Of a stretch of 64,000 nt of DNA, positions 1 to 9,472 are shown in pieces. Each line of letters starts with the position of its first letter. Positions within the stretch are counted from its first letter, which is position 1. The notes below the pieces were generated by a model. It ran no database searches, was not told the origin of the DNA, and saw only the letters and a list, made by a program, of their open reading frames with translations. The stretch is from Chloroflexota bacterium (GTDB lineage: Bacteria > Chloroflexota > Anaerolineae > Anaerolineales > Villigracilaceae). The DNA lies in assembly GCA_021414245.1 (NCBI GenBank), contig JAIOOU010000017.1, forward strand, positions 62,001 through 126,000, given 5' to 3'. The translations under genes were made by a program, and so were the position numbers.

Positions 1-539
1 GTTTGCCAACCTTCTGGTTGGGGATCATTCTTTTATTTTGGGGCAGCACCCACGGATTCCCGATTGGCGGGAAGGCCACACCCGGAATGAGCTCATATCC
101 GTTCTTTGCACAATTAACGGACATGCTCTGGCATTTATTGCTTCCCACCCTGACGTACACGATTGTGTTCATGGGGGAATATATGCTGATCATGCGCTCC
201 AGCCTGCTGGATGTGCTTTCTGAGGATTATATTTTGACCGCCAAAGCAAAGGGATTAAGTACCTTCCAAATTCTGAAAGACCACGCCCTCAAAAACGGCA
301 TGCTTCCCCTGGTAACCATTATCGCGATCAACCTTGGCTTTACTGTTGGCGGAGTAATTCAAATCGAATCAGTATTTTCATGGCCGGGGCTGGGCGGCGC
401 CTTGTTTGAAGCCGTGAGTCGCAGGGATTTCCCAATGTTGCAGGGTGGTTTTCTTTTAATTGCGATCAGTGTAATTCTGGCCAATTTTCTGGCCGACCTG
501 ATGTATTCCTATCTCGATCCCCGTGTGCAGACTGAATAA
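1..539 (+). CDS. Peptide-type ABC importer permease, C-terminal part
   Basis: This is the C-terminal ~178 residues of an inner-membrane permease of the Dpp/Opp/Nik ABC importer class; the gene begins before the window (full family members are about 310-340 residues). The visible part carries the last membrane helices and the cytoplasmic EAA coupling loop (EDYILTAKAKGLS region) that docks on the ATPases, followed by the usual C-terminal ending YLDPRV. It stops with TAA three bases before the next gene, so it is the first visible member of a permease, permease-ATPase, ATPase operon. The substrate (peptide, nickel or sugar) cannot be told from the permease alone. Confidence 0.9.
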   Translation, partial: LPTFWLGIILLFWGSTHGFPIGGKATPGMSSYPFFAQLTDMLWHLLLPTLTYTIVFMGEYMLIMRSSLLDVLSEDYILTAKAKGLSTFQILKDHALKNGMLPLVTIIAINLGFTVGGVIQIESVFSWPGLGGALFEAVSRRDFPMLQGGFLLIAISVILANFLADLMYSYLDPRVQTE

Positions 540-542
540 TCC

Positions 543-2462
543 ATGAGCATCCAAACCGTAGAAATCAAACCAATTATTCCATCCGCCTCCAAGAATTTCT
601 GGCAGACCTATCGTCAAAGCAGATTGGGGATTGCCGGCCTCATACTCCTATTGGCGATCTTGTTGACCGCAATTTTTGCCCCGCTCCTGGCGCCTTATGA
701 TCCAAAATCCTCCGAAGGCGTTGGAGCAGGGCAGGTATACAACGCCCCCAGTGCCGCCCATTGGTTCGGCACGGACGATGCCGGCCGCGACGTGTTTTCC
801 AATTTCATTTATGGCGCCCGCGTTTCACTGATCGTTGGATTTTTTGCCTCATTTATTTCGGTTTTCATCGGCGGGACAATCGGCATTGTGGCCGGTTATT
901 ATGGGGGCAGGACTGAAAACATCCTAATGCGGTTTACCGATACCATGCTGGTCATTCCAGACCTGCCTTTGATTGTGGTGATCGTGGCATTGACCCGTCC
1001 CAGCCTGCTCAATATCATTTTCGTCATCGGAATATTCGGCTGGACCACAACTGCCCGCATGGTGCGTTCACAGACCCTTGCAGTCAAATCCCGCAAGTTC
1101 GTCCTTCGGGCACGCGCGATTGGAGCAGGCAGGGCGCATATTATCCGGCATCATATTCTGCCGCTGGTCATGCCGATCCTGGTTGTGCAGGCTGTCCTTG
1201 TGGTATCCGTTGCCGTATTGAACGAGAGCACACTATCCTTCCTGGGCCTTGGAGACCCCACAGCCCTTTCGTGGGGACAAATGCTCAATTATGCATTTGC
1301 ACGTGGAGCCATGTCCACAGGGGCATGGTGGGCGTTGGTGGCTCCGGGTATCGGGATTATTTGGGTTGTGCTCGGCCTGATCCTTGTCGGGCAGGGATTG
1401 GAGCAGGTGCTCAATCCCAGGTTAAATACTCATCATTTGATGCCGAGCAGGCCAACGATTAAGAGCGAAGCGGCCGCGCGGTCCGGTGAGCAGGTTCTGC
1501 TTGAAGTCAGGAATTTGTCCATTAATTATATAAACGAAGGCCAGGCGCCTGCGTGTGCCGTTGAAGATGTCAGTTTTACATTGAAGGAAGGTGAGCTGAT
1601 TGGCCTGGTGGGGGAGAGTGGTTGCGGAAAGACGACCCTCATGCTTGGCCTCTTAAAATTGCTTCCCAATGCCGGGCAGATCGTAAATGGGCAGGTTTAT
1701 TTCAAAAACAAAGAGATCACGACCCTGAGCGATGATGAAGTAAACAAAGTCCGCTGGCGCGGGATTTCGATCGTGTTTCAGGGTGCCATGAACGCCCTCA
1801 ACCCGGTTCGGACCGTGGGTGATCAAATCGCTGAAACCATCATCAAACATTTGCCGGATTTCGATAGCGCGAAAATCCCGGCCCGCGTAACCGAACTTCT
1901 TGACCTGGTGGGCATTGCTGCGGAACACAAGGAACAATATCCGCATCAATATTCAGGCGGAATGCGCCAAAGAGCAATGATCGCCATGGCGCTGGCCTGT
2001 AATCCTGAGGTGGTGATCGCGGATGAACCGACCACTGCCCTGGATGTAATGATCCAGGCCCAAATCCTGGAATTGCTCGACCAGCTTCGCAAAAAACTCG
2101 GGCTTGCCATCATCTTCGTCACGCATGATCTGGGTGTGGTCGCTGAAATGTGCGACAGGGTATTGGTGATGTATGGCGGCGTGACCGCGGAATATGCCGC
2201 CGTGGATACCATCTACAACACCCCGCTTCATCCCTACACACAGGAACTGCTTAAGGCGTTTCCCGATTTGACCAAGCCGAAGAAAAAACTTTCGTCGATC
2301 CCAGGATACCCGCCTCGATTGGATGATCTCCCGGCTGGCTGCCGGTTCGCCCCGCGCTGCCCGGCGGTATTTGATCGTTGCCGCACCGAACAACCCGCCC
2401 TGCATGAGCTTGCCGGCGAACTCCATGTAGTCAGCTGCCACCTTGTTGAGGCAATCAAATGA
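543..2462 (+). CDS. Fused ABC importer permease and ATPase (DppC-DppD type)
   Basis: One uninterrupted 639-residue reading frame joins two normally separate subunits of a peptide-type importer. Residues ~20-295 are a DppC-like permease (N-terminal helix with [13 protein letters not shown] loop around [15 protein letters not shown]). After a short linker, residues ~318-639 form a DppD-like ATPase: Walker [10 protein letters not shown] starting at G357, signature SGGMRQ at 471-476, Walker B with D494 and catalytic E495. It ends in the oligopeptide-family C-terminal cysteine motif (CRFAPRCP). Its ATGA stop/start overlap with the next ATPase shows translational coupling. Permease-ATPase fusions of this kind are known in databases but uncommon; the transporter then needs only three chains plus a binding protein. 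Confidence 0.92.
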   Translation: MSIQTVEIKPIIPSASKNFWQTYRQSRLGIAGLILLLAILLTAIFAPLLAPYDPKSSEGVGAGQVYNAPSAAHWFGTDDAGRDVFSNFIYGARVSLIVGFFASFISVFIGGTIGIVAGYYGGRTENILMRFTDTMLVIPDLPLIVVIVALTRPSLLNIIFVIGIFGWTTTARMVRSQTLAVKSRKFVLRARAIGAGRAHIIRHHILPLVMPILVVQAVLVVSVAVLNESTLSFLGLGDPTALSWGQMLNYAFARGAMSTGAWWALVAPGIGIIWVVLGLILVGQGLEQVLNPRLNTHHLMPSRPTIKSEAAARSGEQVLLEVRNLSINYINEGQAPACAVEDVSFTLKEGELIGLVGESGCGKTTLMLGLLKLLPNAGQIVNGQVYFKNKEITTLSDDEVNKVRWRGISIVFQGAMNALNPVRTVGDQIAETIIKHLPDFDSAKIPARVTELLDLVGIAAEHKEQYPHQYSGGMRQRAMIAMALACNPEVVIADEPTTALDVMIQAQILELLDQLRKKLGLAIIFVTHDLGVVAEMCDRVLVMYGGVTAEYAAVDTIYNTPLHPYTQELLKAFPDLTKPKKKLSSIPGYPPRLDDLPAGCRFAPRCPAVFDRCRTEQPALHELAGELHVVSCHLVEAIK

Positions 2463-3445
2463 GCCAGCAAAACATTCTTGAGGTTCGTGGATTAAAAAAA
2501 TATTTCGAGGCCGGCCGGCCCCGTCTTTTCTCACGAAGCACAAGGCGCGTCCATGCGGTGGATGGGGTGAGTTTGGACCTGCGCAAAAGCGAGGTGATCG
2601 CGCTGGTCGGGGAAAGCGGCTGTGGAAAGTCCACGCTCTCATTGTTACTGATGGGCCTGGAGGATCCCACTGAAGGACGCATCATTTTTGAAGGCAGGGA
2701 TATTACACACCTCAATGACGCCCAGCGCAAAGGACTGCGCCGCAAGATCCAGATGGTGTTTCAGGATCCCTACGAATCCTTGAATCCAACGCAAACCATC
2801 GAAGAGATCGTTGCCGAACCCTTGCAGGTTCATGGACTTGCCACCAGCAGGCAGGTCACGGATGAAAAAGTAAAAAAAGCCATGGAAGATGCCGGCCTGA
2901 AGCCTGCAGAGGTGTATTTAAAGCGTCATCCCCATGAACTTTCAGGCGGACAAAGGCAGCGCGTGGTCATTGCGGCGGCCCTTGTCCTCGAACCGGAGAT
3001 ACTCCTGGCAGATGAGCCCGTTTCCATGCTGGATGTCTCCATCCGCGCGGAAATCATCAATTTGCTGGCCGAACTTCGCATCACCCGCAAGATCGCGGTC
3101 ATCTTTATCACCCACGACCTTGGTTCCGTCGGTTTTTTTGCCGACCGGGTTGCGGTCATGTACCTCGGACGCATCGTGGAGATCGGCACCATGCTGGATG
3201 TGCTGGAAAGGCCGCAGCATCCATACACAAAAGCCCTGATTTCGGTCATTCCAGTTCCCAACCCGCGCCTGCGTCATGAACGGACCATTCTTCAGGGCGA
3301 AACTCCGAATCCCATCGATCTGCCCACGGGCTGCCGATTCCATCCACGCTGTCCGGTGGCAATCGCCATCTGCAAGGCCAGTGACCCATCCTTCGTGACC
3401 TTGAGCAAGACCCACCAGGCAGCCTGCCTGCTTTTGGTGAAGTAA
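2459..3445 (+). CDS. Peptide-type ABC importer ATPase (DppF type)
   Basis: This is a 328-residue cytoplasmic ATPase, the second nucleotide-binding subunit of the importer. Visible motifs are Walker A GESGCGKST (51-59), Q-loop FQDP (101-104), signature LSGGQ (161-165), Walker B D185 with catalytic E186, and the C-terminal peptide-family cysteine motif CRFHPRCP. Length and motifs fit the DppF/OppF family. The start codon overlaps the stop of the fused permease-ATPase by four bases. Its partner ATPase is the C-terminal half of that fusion. It is followed with no gap by the methyltransferase gene (TAA then GTG). Confidence 0.93.
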   Translation: MSQQNILEVRGLKKYFEAGRPRLFSRSTRRVHAVDGVSLDLRKSEVIALVGESGCGKSTLSLLLMGLEDPTEGRIIFEGRDITHLNDAQRKGLRRKIQMVFQDPYESLNPTQTIEEIVAEPLQVHGLATSRQVTDEKVKKAMEDAGLKPAEVYLKRHPHELSGGQRQRVVIAAALVLEPEILLADEPVSMLDVSIRAEIINLLAELRITRKIAVIFITHDLGSVGFFADRVAVMYLGRIVEIGTMLDVLERPQHPYTKALISVIPVPNPRLRHERTILQGETPNPIDLPTGCRFHPRCPVAIAICKASDPSFVTLSKTHQAACLLLVK

Positions 3446-4219
3446 GTGGACATTACAAGTTTACAAAACCCCCAAGTCAAACATGTGGTCAAACTGCGCG
3501 AGGAAAAACGCCAGAGACGTCAGGATGGCCTCATGCTGGTGGAAGGCTATGATGAATTAACCCTGGCCCTTGACGCCGGCCTGCACCCGGAAACGATTCT
3601 TACCGCGCCCGAGCTTGCCAGCCGTTCAATTGGCAATGTTCCGGCCGAAACCTTGACCGTCACACGCGCCGTCTTTGAGAAGATGTCCTATCGGGAAAAT
3701 CCGGATGGGTGGATGGGAATTTTCCCGATTCCAAAGACATCCCTTGAAGGTCTGAAGACAAACGAATGCCCTTTTGTGATTATTGCAGAATCGGTGGAAA
3801 AGCCCGGCAATCTGGGAGCAATCCTGCGTACCGCCGACGCCGCAAAGGTGGACGCAGTCATCGTTTGTGACCCGCGAGTGGATCTTTGGAATCCAAATGT
3901 GATCCGGGCCAGCCGCGGCACGGTTTTTACCGTACCCACCGTCGAAGCTGATTCGAAAAATGCGCTGACATGGCTCAGGTCCCGAAAGATGCGCGTGCTT
4001 GCAGCCACGCCTTCCGCCGAAGTGTTATATACAGACGTGGACCTGCGTGAACCCGTCGCACTGGCTGTCGGCACGGAAGACCAGGGATTAACCAAATTCT
4101 GGATGGAACAGTGCGATATCCGGGTGCGGATTCCCATGCTGGGCAAGGTCAATTCCCTGAACGTCTCGATTGCCACGGCATTGATCACCTATGAAGCGGT
4201 AAGGCAGAGATCCAAATAA
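3446..4219 (+). CDS. TrmH/SpoU-family RNA 2'-O-methyltransferase
   Basis: The 257-residue protein has an N-terminal substrate-binding domain (1-100) and a C-terminal SPOUT domain. Motif 1 is at 118-132 (EKPGNLGAILRTADA), motif 2 around VGTEDQGL (208-215) and motif 3 at 229-243 (IP..GKVNSLNVSIA), the trefoil-knot SAM-binding signature. The family methylates ribose 2'-OH groups in rRNA or tRNA; the exact target (for example a 23S rRNA guanosine) is not decidable here. The start is GTG at 3446, directly abutting the upstream TAA, so it is probably translated by coupling with the transporter operon although functionally unrelated. Confidence 0.9.
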   Translation: MDITSLQNPQVKHVVKLREEKRQRRQDGLMLVEGYDELTLALDAGLHPETILTAPELASRSIGNVPAETLTVTRAVFEKMSYRENPDGWMGIFPIPKTSLEGLKTNECPFVIIAESVEKPGNLGAILRTADAAKVDAVIVCDPRVDLWNPNVIRASRGTVFTVPTVEADSKNALTWLRSRKMRVLAATPSAEVLYTDVDLREPVALAVGTEDQGLTKFWMEQCDIRVRIPMLGKVNSLNVSIATALITYEAVRQRSK

Positions 4220-4231
4220 GCGGAGTTGCAT

Positions 4232-5185
4232 ATGCAGGCGGTATGGTTGGATGAAAATAAAATTGAATTGAAGGAAGTCCCCCGGCCGGATAATTCAAAA
4301 GAAGCCCTGATCCGAATCCTAAAAGCCGGAATTTGCAGCACGGACCTGGAACTTGTGAAGGGATATTATCCTTATCGCGGGGTCCTTGGCCATGAATTTG
4401 TAGGCGAGGTCGTGGAGGCTCCCGACCCCATCTGGATCGGAAGGAGGGTGGTGGGGGACATCAATGCCAGTTGCGGGCATTGCGAAGCGTGTAGAAACGG
4501 TCGGCCGACCCACTGCGAGAATCGGACGGTGCTCGGCATTGCGAATCGCAATGGTGTTTTTGCGGAATATACAAGTCTGCCAGTGGAGAATTTACATCTC
4601 GTGCCTGATTCGGTGGCTGATGATGAGGCTGTATTCACGGAGCCCCTGGCTGCCGCCCTGGAAATCCAGCAACAAGTACAGGTCAAGCCCACTGATCGGG
4701 TGCTGCTGATCGGCGCAGGCCGGCTGGGCCAACTGATCGCCCAGACACTGGCCTTAACCGGTTGTAATTTACACGTAGTGGCACGCCACGCCCATCAAAA
4801 AGGGATTTTGGCGACCCGTGGCATCCGAATCATTGCCGAAGCGGATATACAGGAACGCAAATGGGATCTGGTGGTGGAGGCAACCGGTTCGCCGGATGGA
4901 TTCAACCTCGCCAGAAAAGCAGTTCGTCCGCGGGGAACCCTGGTTTTAAAGTCCACTTACAAAGGCGGGATGAATGTGAATTTTTCCCCGCTGGTTGTAG
5001 ATGAAATCACGCTGATCGGCTCGCGTTGCGGCCCATTCGAGCCCGCTTTGCGTTTGTTGGAAAAACGGGAAGTTGATCCCGGCGTATTAATTGCCGCGGA
5101 ATACAGGCTGGAGGATTCATTGCCGGCTTTTGAGAAGGCGGCCGAGGCGGGTGTTCTCAAAATACTTCTAAAGCCCGGGCAATGA
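4232..5185 (+). CDS. Zinc-dependent medium-chain alcohol dehydrogenase
   Basis: This is a 317-residue MDR-family oxidoreductase. Catalytic zinc ligands are visible as C35 (GICSTD) and H54-E55 (GHE); structural-zinc cysteines are C81, C84, C87 and C95. A Rossmann NAD(P)-binding motif follows (GAGRLGQLIAQ, about residue 155). It is somewhat shorter than the usual 340-350. I chose ATG 4232 because GGAG at 4222-4225 stands six bases upstream; an in-frame TTG at 4226 is less likely. It lies 12 bases after the methyltransferase and ends the rightward unit, followed by a strong bidirectional terminator. The substrate alcohol is unknown. Confidence 0.88.
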   Translation: MQAVWLDENKIELKEVPRPDNSKEALIRILKAGICSTDLELVKGYYPYRGVLGHEFVGEVVEAPDPIWIGRRVVGDINASCGHCEACRNGRPTHCENRTVLGIANRNGVFAEYTSLPVENLHLVPDSVADDEAVFTEPLAAALEIQQQVQVKPTDRVLLIGAGRLGQLIAQTLALTGCNLHVVARHAHQKGILATRGIRIIAEADIQERKWDLVVEATGSPDGFNLARKAVRPRGTLVLKSTYKGGMNVNFSPLVVDEITLIGSRCGPFEPALRLLEKREVDPGVLIAAEYRLEDSLPAFEKAAEAGVLKILLKPGQ

Positions 5186-5210
5186 CTGAAGTTGATTTTG
5201 CTTAATTTTG

Positions 5211-5238
5211 AAATGCCCCGGGATATCCCGGGGCATTT
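5211..5238. terminator. Bidirectional intrinsic terminator
   Basis: A perfect 28-base palindrome, 14 bases per arm (half AAATGCCCCGGGAT), with A-rich 5' and T-rich 3' flanks on both strands. It sits between the convergent dehydrogenase (+) and small membrane protein (-) genes. Confidence 0.85.
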
Positions 5239-5268
5239 CTGCAAATATCAGACGGTCATGAGGCGCGG

Positions 5269-5598
5269 TTAATTCGAGAGATCGTTGATCATCAGAGCGG
5301 AGAGAATGAAAAATGGAACCAGCCCCAGGACAAGAGCGGTGCGCGAAAGAGGTTTTGAGTCACTTTTGCGCACATGTCCAACGATGCCCAGAAGTACGGT
5401 CAACGGGGATAGTATGCAAAAGAACAGCGTGGTCAGAATATTAAGCCTGCTAAACAGGGCCGGGCTGATGTTTAGATAAGCGACTCCAAAGTGGGCGCCC
5501 AATAACAACACGGACATCACTCCTGTGACCAGGGCCGCAAGGCCAAAATAGGTCTTTTTTACGGGCGCCTTTGGTAGGGTTTCAGAGTTTGATTTCAT
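5269..5598 (-). CDS. Small three-helix membrane protein, unknown function
   Basis: The 109-residue protein has a short polar N-terminus with several lysines and three hydrophobic segments (about residues 21-41, 50-75 and 85-104), with a basic loop GHVRKSDSK between the last two. I do not recognise a functional motif; the arrangement resembles DUF4190-like small membrane proteins. A -10 hexamer TATAAT (minus strand, 5605-5610) stands six bases from the ATG and there is no Shine-Dalgarno, so a leaderless transcript is plausible. It lies 17 bases after the end of a same-strand acetyltransferase gene. Confidence 0.7.
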   Translation of the reverse strand: MKSNSETLPKAPVKKTYFGLAALVTGVMSVLLLGAHFGVAYLNISPALFSRLNILTTLFFCILSPLTVLLGIVGHVRKSDSKPLSRTALVLGLVPFFILSALMINDLSN

Positions 5599-5615
5599 TT
5601 GAGGATTATACGCCC

Positions 5616-6398
5616 TTATGACTCTGCCTGGCCACGCCAGATATAGTCAGTTTGAGTTGTCAGATATTGAAAACCGTGTTTTTCGACAATCGGCCTGCTC
5701 ATCGGGCCGGCTTCAACCGAGGCATATCTATAGCCGCGCTTGCGAATCTCCTGCAGGCGGGTAGATAACAAGGCGGTATACAACCCTCTATTTCTAAATT
5801 CCGGCAAAGTTGAACCGGCAAACAGGGATGCAAATACGCCTTTTTGAAAATAGGTCCAGGCGATGGAAACGGGTTGATTGTCCACGTAGGCTGTATAGAC
5901 GCTCAAATATCCGGGAATTTGGAGATGGCCTCCCAGGCGTCCGTTCACCCAGTTATTACTGCCACCATATACCTTATCAAGCACCTGGATCACATCCTTC
6001 AATCCTGCAAGATCGGTAATTCGCCTGATATCCAAACGGCCGGGTTCAAATAAATACGAGGGCGCATTTTTAATATCAAGCACCATAAAATCGCCCGGTT
6101 CGTCATCCGCTTCAAAGTGATGCTTTTCCAGGTGTTCCGCCAGGGGAACTTGCAACGGATCATGGCTGCAAACCTTCCAGGTGAAAGGCTGCTGTTTCGG
6201 GCCAAAATATTCCAGTTCACGAGTGATGACCCGGTCCAATTCGGATTCAGGGGCAAAGGTAAATGAAATAAAGTTCATCCCAGGAGCTTCGCGCACGAAT
6301 CTGACCACATCCTTTGTGGTTTCCCTGCGGGCTTCGGGATACTCGATTTCCTGCCGGAGCTGCCTGTCAAATAACTGCAACAATGTTTTGTTACTCAT
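5616..6398 (-). CDS. GNAT-family N-acetyltransferase
   Basis: This 260-residue protein has a C-terminal GNAT fold. The acetyl-CoA-binding motif A reads PEFRNRGLYTALLSTR (about residues 199-214), preceded by the beta-strand GVFASLFAGST, and the end (VEKHGFQYL) is the typical GNAT beta-6/7 segment. The N-terminal ~110 residues are family-specific and unrecognised. The ribosome site AGGA is 6 bases before ATG. It is in tandem with a second GNAT gene 23 bases upstream on the same strand, so the two are probably co-transcribed. The acceptor substrate is unknown. Confidence 0.85.
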   Translation of the reverse strand: MSNKTLLQLFDRQLRQEIEYPEARRETTKDVVRFVREAPGMNFISFTFAPESELDRVITRELEYFGPKQQPFTWKVCSHDPLQVPLAEHLEKHHFEADDEPGDFMVLDIKNAPSYLFEPGRLDIRRITDLAGLKDVIQVLDKVYGGSNNWVNGRLGGHLQIPGYLSVYTAYVDNQPVSIAWTYFQKGVFASLFAGSTLPEFRNRGLYTALLSTRLQEIRKRGYRYASVEAGPMSRPIVEKHGFQYLTTQTDYIWRGQAES

Positions 6399-6421
6399 AA
6401 AAAATCCTGTTCACAATTGGC

Positions 6422-7420
6422 TTATCCGGTTCGAGTCCAGGAGATCATGGGATTGACCTGCTTGGATAGACGATAAGCCACATCTTTAAAACCGAAACGG
6501 GGCCAAAAACGGGAAGCCGGCAGGTTGGGACTGATCCAATTGGTATAGCAGATATCAAATCCGTCCTTGCTTGCTTGTTCCAGGCCCTGCCAGGTGAGGG
6601 AAGTGCTGATGCCGCGACCACGAGCCTTGAGCTTGGTGGCAGCCACGCTCAAATAGGTTGTACGCGGAGAGACGAGCAGGCTGGTTGGGTTCTCCTGCTC
6701 GGGGCGAAAGCCAACCGTTCCAAGGGCTTCATTGTTTTCCAGGGCCAGCCAGACCGTCCATTCCTTGTCATCAGCGAGCTCCGCCCATCCTTCACGCAAC
6801 TCCTCCCACTCCTCCGGGAGAGTTGGGTGCCAATACGGGGCATTGCTTAGCGAACGCATGATCACGTCCGAGAGGCTGCCCAGATGGTCGCTGTCTCCGG
6901 CGCCGGCTTTGCGAATCATAATGCCAGGCGGTGTCTCTGTCTCAGGGATGGCGGCAGTCCCCAAATCCAGCAGCGCATCCACACGCTCCTTGCCGAACCC
7001 GAGGCCGAACATGGCATTGATAATATTCGCATCAGCAGCGCAGAGATACAGGTTGTGACTGAAAACACCCTGTTTCACCCAGTCTTCTCCAAGAGCACAG
7101 TAAAGGTCCTGGGTAACCGTTGCTTTCTCGCCATCTGCCAGTGCATACCCCGGTAGATAGACATATCCGCAACGCCCCCAGGACTGAACGGTGAAGTCAC
7201 CCAGCAGATAACCCACCATCCTGCCATCGCGATAAGCAGCATGACCGTTCTTAAATTTCTTTTTCCAGAGTGTCTCGACTGCCTGGGTTGTTGCTGACAA
7301 CTCCTCGAAGCGAGTGGGCAGGAGGGGAAGAAGAGCCCGATTGCGCTTGTGTCGAAGTGCAAGAAGATGGCCCGCTTCAGGGATCATTTCTTCCGTAAAG
7401 GGCTTTATGACAATGTTCAC
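6422..7420 (-). CDS. GNAT-family protein with two acetyltransferase-like domains
   Basis: About 332 residues with two GNAT-like halves. The N-terminal one (to ~165) contains HAAYRDGRMVGYLLGDF; the C-terminal one (from ~175) contains LGTVGFRPE, LSVAATKLKARGRGISTSL and the ending FWPRFGFKDVAYRLSK. The acetyl-CoA loop is recognisable only in the C-terminal half (KARGRGIST), so the first half may be degenerate. I prefer the GTG start at 7420, which has GGAG nine bases upstream; an in-frame GTG at 7435 has none. It is co-oriented with the next GNAT gene. The substrate is unknown. Confidence 0.82.
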   Translation of the reverse strand: MNIVIKPFTEEMIPEAGHLLALRHKRNRALLPLLPTRFEELSATTQAVETLWKKKFKNGHAAYRDGRMVGYLLGDFTVQSWGRCGYVYLPGYALADGEKATVTQDLYCALGEDWVKQGVFSHNLYLCAADANIINAMFGLGFGKERVDALLDLGTAAIPETETPPGIMIRKAGAGDSDHLGSLSDVIMRSLSNAPYWHPTLPEEWEELREGWAELADDKEWTVWLALENNEALGTVGFRPEQENPTSLLVSPRTTYLSVAATKLKARGRGISTSLTWQGLEQASKDGFDICYTNWISPNLPASRFWPRFGFKDVAYRLSKQVNPMISWTRTG

Positions 7421-7452
7421 GACAGATATCTCCACTTATATTTTCAAAATTC

Positions 7453-7483
7453 GGCTGACCACATTTTCAGGATGTGGCCAGCC
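7453..7483 (-). terminator. Probable terminator of the ABC exporter operon
   Basis: Hairpin arms GGCTGACCACAT and ATGTGGCCAGCC with one mismatch, located 10 bases past the exporter stop codon. On the minus strand it is followed by a T-rich stretch interrupted by A, so termination strength is uncertain. Confidence 0.55.
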
Positions 7484-7492
7484 AGTTGGTTG

Positions 7493-9388
7493 CTAATCTG
7501 CAGACACCGCTTCTTCGCTGGGTTTTTCGCGCTTGAGCATGATCGAATCCGCGGACACACCCTCCCGCTCACCGCCATCGACCGGCTCGGCGACGCCATA
7601 GGCCACCTCCAATTGATGACGGAACTGCTGGGTGTACAGACGATAGTAATGGCCGCGCAGCTTCAAAAGCTCTGCATGTGTTCCCTGTTCGGCAATCCTG
7701 CCATTTTCGATCACCAGAATGCGATTGGCACGCCGGATTGTCGACAGGCGATGGGCGATGACAAAAGACGTGCGGCCCTTCATCAGGGCCTCCATGCCGC
7801 GTTGAATAAGCGACTCAGTCAATGTGTCCACGGAGGAGGTCGCCTCATCCATAATGAATAATTCGGGCCTCGCGAGCACCGCGCGCGCGAGCGAGATCAA
7901 CTGCTTTTGCCCGACCGACAGGAGGTTGCCGCTTTCGCCCACATTCTGCTCATATCCTTTTTCCAGGGTCACAATGAAATCGTGGGCGCCAGCGATCTTT
8001 GCGGCCTCCTCAACCCTTGAATCATCGGCTTTGAGGTCGCCATAGCGGATGTTTTCTCGGACCGTGCCCGAGAAGAGATGCGGTGTCTGCAGCACGATAC
8101 CGATCTTGTTGTGAATGGATTCCAGCTTGTAATCCATATAATCGCGGCCGTTGATGCGAATGACACCCTTGCTCGGTTCGTAGAAACGACAGAGCAGATT
8201 TACGATGGTGGATTTTCCGCCACCAGTTGGTCCGACCAGTGCGATCGTTTCGCCTGCATTCACCTTCAATGTGAAGTCGCTCAATACGGATTTCCTGTCC
8301 TCGTAGAAAAAATCCACGTGATCGAACTCGATCTCGCCCAGCAGCGTTTTCGCCTCGACGGCATCGGGTCTGTTATGGATGTCAGGCGGGGTGTCGACCA
8401 ATTTGAATATTCTCTCCGCTGAAGCAATGCTGTGCTGCGTTTCGGCATATACGCGCGCCAGTTCCTGGATCGGCCACAACATAAAAGTTAGATAGGCCAC
8501 GAAGGCCTGAATGCCTCCAATGGTCATATTCCCAATTTGAATCTGCAAGCCGCCATACCCAACAATGAAACCGAGCGCCAGCGCGGCGATGATCTGTACC
8601 GTGGGCAGAAAGAGCGCAGAGAGCCAGGCGGCACGATAGGACGCATGATACATGCGCGTGGTAAGCCCTTGAAACTCGCGGGTATTCTCATCTTCACGGC
8701 CGAGCGCCTTTACGACACGGGTTCCCTGAAAATTCTCGTTGAACGCACCCGTAATCTTGCTGTTCGCGCGGCGTGAGATCCGGAATTGCTCCAGGATTCT
8801 TTTACGAAATTCAATCGCAATGAATATCATGATCGGGATGATCATGAGCACGATCAGGGCCAGCCGCCAGTTGATGATCAGCATGAAAACAGTCGACGAA
8901 ATAATATTCATTGCCGACCAGGTACTGTCTACAAGGCCCCAGGTCAGGAGCTCGGATACACGGCCTGTGTCCGAAGTGACCCGCGCGATCAGGCGTCCCA
9001 CCGCATTCTGGGCGTAATAGGAAAGCGAAAGGTCCTGTAAATGGTTAAACAGCATCTTGCGCAAGTCATACTGAATGCGTTCGCCCAGCACGCCGGCAAG
9101 ATAGATGAACGTAAACACAGTGCCGGCCTGTAGAATGATAAATCCGCCATAAATCGTGGCGAGGTGCAGGACGCGGGCCGTGTCTTTCAACACGATGCCC
9201 TGATCGATGAACTGCTTGTTTAAATAGGTGAAATACGCATCCAGCGCGGATGTAATGGCAATGGTGAGCAGAAACCCCAGGACCCATTTCCAATGCGGTT
9301 TAAGCAGCCCAAGAATCCGTTTGAAAACCGGGGCGGTAAGTTGTGAAGTGAATTCCTCTTCTTCAAGTTCAATCAGTTCTTCTGACAT
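7493..9388 (-). CDS. ABC exporter half-transporter, subunit B (catalytic ATPase site)
   Basis: This 631-residue type IV ABC exporter half has an N-terminal six-helix membrane domain and a C-terminal ATPase. The Walker B is canonical, MDEATS with catalytic E515, but the signature is LSVGQ (490-494) instead of LSGGQ. The upstream gene has the mirror-image defect, so the pair should form one working and one degenerate ATP site, as in heterodimeric BmrCD/TM287-288-type exporters. I chose ATG 9388 because GGAG is about seven bases upstream; an in-frame start at 9433 adds 15 unlikely residues. These exporters move drugs, lipids or peptides outward; the cargo is not known. Confidence 0.92.
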   Translation of the reverse strand: MSEELIELEEEEFTSQLTAPVFKRILGLLKPHWKWVLGFLLTIAITSALDAYFTYLNKQFIDQGIVLKDTARVLHLATIYGGFIILQAGTVFTFIYLAGVLGERIQYDLRKMLFNHLQDLSLSYYAQNAVGRLIARVTSDTGRVSELLTWGLVDSTWSAMNIISSTVFMLIINWRLALIVLMIIPIMIFIAIEFRKRILEQFRISRRANSKITGAFNENFQGTRVVKALGREDENTREFQGLTTRMYHASYRAAWLSALFLPTVQIIAALALGFIVGYGGLQIQIGNMTIGGIQAFVAYLTFMLWPIQELARVYAETQHSIASAERIFKLVDTPPDIHNRPDAVEAKTLLGEIEFDHVDFFYEDRKSVLSDFTLKVNAGETIALVGPTGGGKSTIVNLLCRFYEPSKGVIRINGRDYMDYKLESIHNKIGIVLQTPHLFSGTVRENIRYGDLKADDSRVEEAAKIAGAHDFIVTLEKGYEQNVGESGNLLSVGQKQLISLARAVLARPELFIMDEATSSVDTLTESLIQRGMEALMKGRTSFVIAHRLSTIRRANRILVIENGRIAEQGTHAELLKLRGHYYRLYTQQFRHQLEVAYGVAEPVDGGEREGVSADSIMLKREKPSEEAVSAD

Positions 9389-9472
9389 TTTATTTCTCCC
9401 GAGGGCGCGCCGTGCACAGACCCTCTCCGTCAATAAAGTGATTTCGTGGGGCAGGGGAGTCCCGCCCGCTCA

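Noticed and set aside
1953-2642. 229-codon minus-strand frame under the fused importer gene
   Set aside because: It is antisense to well-conserved ATPase motifs and its composition is histidine/arginine-rich as expected of a shadow frame.
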